A program made the position numbers and the translations under genes. From the NCBI GenBank assembly GCA_905221605.1, contig CAJNDS010000968.1:207501-271500 (forward strand): 64,000 nt of DNA, given 5' to 3'. This document shows positions 61,212 through 64,000 of the stretch, one piece after another. The notes beneath the pieces were generated by a model. That model had not been told where the DNA came from, searched no databases, and saw only the letters and a program-made list of their open reading frames with translations. The DNA is from Symbiodinium natans (taxonomy: Eukaryota > Sar > Dinophyceae > Suessiales > Symbiodiniaceae). Numbering within the stretch: the first letter of the stretch is position 1; every line of letters starts with the position of its first letter.

Positions 61212-61378
61212 CTGGTTTAGGGTTTAGGGGTTTAGGGTCTTGGGGGCTTGGAACTTAGGGATCAGAGTTCAAGATTTCAAGGTTGAGCGGTGGTCGCGTG
61301 ACCTAAATCGTCTGGTGATGGACGTCTGTGACATCTATAGACCCTAACCTTATACAGACTTAGACCCTGAACTCTAGC

Positions 61379-61483
61379 CTTTCTCGCAGGCGCTGATGGC
61401 AGCGTTGAAGCTGACGGCACTGGGCCGAGCAGTAGCCTCGACCATCCCTGCCATGATTTGCAGCGACTGCTGCCATTGACCAC
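61379..61483 (-). CDS. PPR gene, exon 6
   Basis: ATATCTGAG|GT, 34 codons with GQWQQSLQIMAGMVEATARP and SAVSFNAAISACEK, GC donor (GAAAG|GCTAGA). Split Gly codons join both neighbours. Confidence 0.88.
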
Positions 61484-61643
61484 CTCAGATATCGACCGCA
61501 CCGGCTTTGAAGGGTTTAGGGTCTGGGGTTGAAGGAGAATGAAGGAGATCCCTGGAAACGCTTCCTTCGTTGACCATATACAGTGGTAAGTGCACGATCT
61601 CCAGGCGAACTGACGAACATACTCCTCCAAAAGGTTGCTGAGC

Positions 61644-61684
61644 CACTCTTCTCACATGCACTGATGCTTGCGTTGAAGCTGATC
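61644..61684 (-). CDS. PPR gene, exon 5
   Basis: AGCCAAG|G, ISFNASISACEKS plus one base, GC donor (AGTG|GCTCAG). Only 41 bp, the second helix of a PPR unit. Confidence 0.85.
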
Positions 61685-62021
61685 CTTGGCTGAGTCTTTA
61701 GGATGGTTGATTCGGGTTTCGTTTGGGTTCAGGCGATCCGGCAGGCGACCACATAGGGCCGAGGCTCTGGCTTCATGATTTTTTCTCTATATAACCCGTG
61801 AGCCCTAAACCATTCTAGGACCATGGGCCATGAAGGTATTTGCCTGGAGGGGGGGGGAAAGGGACCCCTAAACCCAAACAAGTGTTAGGATTTGGTTGAA
61901 ACAGCAGCCGAAGGAAACCTCACACTCAAAGGACCCATGGAAAATGGGCACCTGCGCTTTCTCCCTTGATCCTAAGCCCCAACGCCCGCCACAGGCTGGG
62001 GCGTCTGATTGGACGAGCATC

Positions 62022-62088
62022 TCATCCCGCAGGAGCTTCTCAACCGGCATACTTGTCAGAAGGTGGGCCGACAACTGCCACTGGTCAC
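62022..62088 (-). CDS. PPR gene, exon 4
   Basis: CCATCGAG|GT then DQWQLSAHLLTSMPVEKLLR and D, ending at a GA donor (GATGA|GATGCT). The join gives LLRDEISFNASISACEK, the usual PPR helix boundary. Confidence 0.82.
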
Positions 62089-62397
62089 CTCGATGGTTCA
62101 TAGCGGTGAGGGTTTATCCCCCTAAGCCCTAAGCCCTAAACCCTAAACTCTAAACCCTAAATCGCAGACTATGGGCCTGGGTTGGGGATATGGCGGCGGT
62201 GATAGACACTCACTTATATAGACGAATACGAAAAATAGAAAAGTTCCCGAGCCCGAAAACAAACTACCCAAAGCCCAGAATACCTGAAACCAACACACGC
62301 TCAACTTTAAGTACCCTCAACCCTAAATCCCCTCCTAACCCTCAACCCTAAATCCTGAACCCTAAATCCTAAACGCTAAACCCCCTTAACCACAGGC

Positions 62398-62497
62398 CTG
62401 TCTTTTCACATGCGCTGATGGCGGCACTGAAAGCGATGGCACTGGCCGCCACGGCCACCAAGGCCACCCCAGCCAGGAGTGACATGGCCCTGTGCCA
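62398..62497 (-). CDS. PPR gene, exon 3
   Basis: CTAGCCCAG|TGG, 33 codons, WHRAMSLLAGVALVAVAASA and IAFSAAISACEKT, GC donor (ACAG|GCCTGT). Acceptor is AG|T, chosen because it continues ACEKLAQ-W in frame. Confidence 0.85.
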
Positions 62498-62540
62498 CTG
62501 GGCTAGCTTCCTTGGTTGGCAATTTTGGTAGGGTTTAGGG

Positions 62541-62655
62541 TTAGGGCTTAGGGCTTAGGGCTTAGGGCTTAGGGCTTAGGGCCTAAGGGTTTAGGGTTAA
62601 GGGTTTAGGGTTTGGGGTTTAGGGTTTGGGGTTGAGGGTTTGGGGTTCAGGGTCT
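62541..62655. repeat. TTAGGGC/TTTAGGG array, intronic
   Basis: Six GCTTAGG units, then TTTAGGG and TTTGGGG mixtures, inside PPR intron 2. Confidence 0.88.
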
Positions 62656-62730
62656 ATCTGACAAACGTAGTTTAACTAGATGCCCACTTGATCCCCGATA
62701 AGGGGAGATGCAGTTCACAATGCCAAGGTC

Positions 62731-62848
62731 CTCTACTATTTGCTTAAAGAACCCCAATAGAATAAAAAAAAAAACAGTCCCTATATTACCCCTTAATAAG
62801 GAAGAATCGTTTTTGGATTTTTTGGGGTTTCTTAAGCAACTAGTAGTC
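62731..62848. mobile_element. Introner-like element I, copy 1
   Basis: CTCTACTATTTGCTTAAAGA, ACCCC and GGGGTTTCTTAAGCAACTAG, TAGTC are inverted ends. On minus the element begins exactly at the donor of PPR exon 2 (GACTACTAGTTGC) and ends in AG, so it carries its own splice signals. The intron continues past it to 62498. Confidence 0.8.
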
Positions 62849-62921
62849 CTGAGCGAGTTTCTCACAGGCATCGATGCAAGAACCGTAGCTGACACTGCTG
62901 GGTTCCACAGAAGATGCAGGC
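62849..62921 (-). CDS. PPR gene, exon 2
   Basis: CAACTAAG|G, 24 codons PASSVEPSSVSYGSCIDACE and KLAQ, GA donor (CTCAG|GACTAC). AT+G across intron 1 restores ELLARM-PASSVEP. Confidence 0.87.
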
Positions 62922-63263
62922 CTTAGTTGTGCAGTATCCTAGGCAAACAACTAAAGGTTAACCTTTTTGGAGTCTAAGGGGCTATCAACCCCCCCCCCCC
63001 CACCCCCACCCCCCCCCCCCCCCACCCCCACCCCCCCACCCCCCCCCCCCCCCCCCCCACCCCCCCCCCCCCCCCCCCACGCCCCCCACCGCCCCCACCC
63101 CCCCACCCACCCCCCCCCCCCTTTGACCCCTCCGCCCTTCCTTGCGCTTTCCTCCTTTCCTGTCCACCGGCTGCGAGGCGGCGCGCGCAAGCGTTTACAA
63201 TTTACCGCCCCCCCCCCCCCCCAAAAAAAAAGTTAAAGATTGCAAACTCGACTACTAAGAGGC
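62922..63263. mobile_element. Introner-like element J, copy 3 = PPR intron 1
   Basis: On minus it runs GCCTCTTAGTAGTCGAGTTT ... GTATCCTAG ... ACAACTAAG. Arms TTTAACTTTTT and AAAAAGGTTAA are inverted. The middle is poly-C/poly-A (62989-63121 and 63207-63231), clearly expanded. The element and the intron have the same boundaries. Confidence 0.75.
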
Positions 63264-64000
63264 ATTCTGGCCAGAAGCTCGTAAGAGTTCTGCCACTCCC
63301 CAGCTCCTTCACCAGCACTGATGGCGGCAGTGAAACTGATGACGCCTGGCTGTGTTGAAGAGGGGGGCAGTGCTTCTAGCAGGCTTGCTGCCAATTGCCA
63401 GCGCTGGCGCCTGAAGGCACCCATGGCCGAACTCGCAAGCGATTCATTGGGCACTGCTTCGGAGAGCCCGAGCGCCAACTGCCACTGCCCACTTTGACCG
63501 CACACCCGGATGGCCGCGCTAAGGCTGCTTTGTTTGGGCTGCACATGTCTCAGATGCATTGCAGCCAGGAGTTCCACCGCCCCAGCCCAACGACAGGCAT
63601 GCTCACAAGCCCGGACAGCTGCATCGAAACTTATGTTGCCAGGCTCCACCTCCGCTCCAGCCATGCTCATGAAGAGCAGGAAGGCTTGCTGCCATTGTTC
63701 ATTTTGCCCGCATGCCCTCATCATCCTGCCGAAGCTGGCCTCATTTACTTTCACTCGTCTTCCGAGACTCTCGGCCAACAGATTCAGTACCCTCGTCCAC
63801 TTACTGGCGTTTGCATAAGCACTGATGGCTGCATTCATAGCGACATCGGTTTGAGTGACTCTACAGCCCTGCATCACTTGCATGAGATCGAGAGCCGTGT
63901 GCCAGTGGCCACACTTTGCACATGCACTCATTGCGGCACTGAAGCTGATTTCATCCGGTGTTGCATTTGCCTCGAGCATCTCTGCCAGCAAGTGTATGGC
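63264..64000 (-). CDS. PPR-repeat protein, first visible exon (5' cut by window)
   Basis: 245 codons open from the window edge to a GC donor (AGAAT|GCCTCT). About seven PPR units of 32-36 residues repeat the pattern [W/L]..A..L...M......D..SF.AA..AC...G. Examples: DEISFSAAMSACAKCGHWHT, NISFDAAVRACEHACRWAGA, GVISFTAAISAGEGAGEWQN. PPR proteins bind organellar RNA for editing, processing or translation, so chloroplast or mitochondrial function is likely; the targeting sequence is outside the window. No DYW or SMR domain in the visible part. Confidence 0.92.

Noticed and set aside
1-64000. Many open frames reading NPKPQTLNPKP, GFRVWGL, FRVQGVQ or PPKPPKPP
   Set aside because: They are translations of CCCTAAA/TTTAGGG arrays. 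Seven-base units keep all frames open without coding.
1-64000. tRNA, rRNA, CRISPR, bacterial promoters or operons, dinoflagellate spliced-leader gene
   Set aside because: None recognised on reading; a tRNAscan/Infernal run and a search for the 22-nt spliced leader would settle it.

Overview
This looks like nuclear DNA of a dinoflagellate (Suessiales/Symbiodiniaceae-like; I cannot name the species). Four things seen in the sequence point there. (1) Almost every few hundred bases carries TTTAGGG/CCCTAAA arrays, the telomere unit of dinoflagellates and plants. (2) Coding sequence is cut into exons of about 25-120 bp. (3) Splice acceptors nearly always read AG|G, and donors are a mix of GT, GC and GA, the known dinoflagellate signature. 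(4) The recognisable proteins, PPR arrays and Mei2-type RRMs, are abundant in dinoflagellates. There is no bacterial gene organisation: nearly all long open frames are translated telomere-like repeat (NPKPQTLNPKP-type), poly-C/poly-G or microsatellite. I saw no tRNA, rRNA or CRISPR.

Almost every exon I can support lies on the minus strand, so the window looks like one tandem, unidirectional gene block read from right to left. Three genes are solid because exon joins restore a conserved domain in frame. They are a PPR-repeat gene (60751 to beyond 64000, eight exons), a gamma-glutamylcyclotransferase-like gene (exons at 57807-57879 and 58147-58211), and a Mei2-type RNA-binding gene (eight exons, 23914-28342). 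About 60 further exons have good splice sites and coding-like peptides but no recognisable family. Stop-containing terminal exons near 13.6, 17.2, 40.6, 45.0, 47.8, 49.7, 51.6 and 57.5 kb suggest roughly ten genes in all. In the exon entries, acceptor AG|N means N is the first exon base; lengths and phases were computed by hand.

Introns and spacers hold three kinds of material. The first is telomere-like arrays and degenerate variants in both orientations, often directly abutting exons: TTTAG|GG serves as the acceptor and G|GTTTAGG as the donor of several exons. The second is at least ten families of 80-160 bp terminal-inverted-repeat (MITE or introner-like) elements, each present one to six times, plus a 1.04 kb hAT-like palindromic element with an 8-bp target-site duplication at 36003-37059 that contains a 100-N assembly gap. 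The third is poly-C/poly-G tracts, AT-rich and GA/CT microsatellites and a few minisatellites.

Region by region: 0-24 kb, about 30 orphan exons between arrays, with a diverged tandem duplication at 16.5-17.2 kb; 23.9-28.4 kb, the Mei2-like gene; 29-35 kb, orphan exons and the densest telomere-like arrays; 36-37 kb, the hAT-like element and the gap; 37-56.4 kb, orphan exons and most MITE copies; 56.7-57.0 kb, a minisatellite; 57.5-60.3 kb, the GGCT-like gene and neighbours; 60.75-64 kb, the PPR gene. Stretches not listed hold only degenerate CCCTAAA-type repeats or sequence in which I see nothing.
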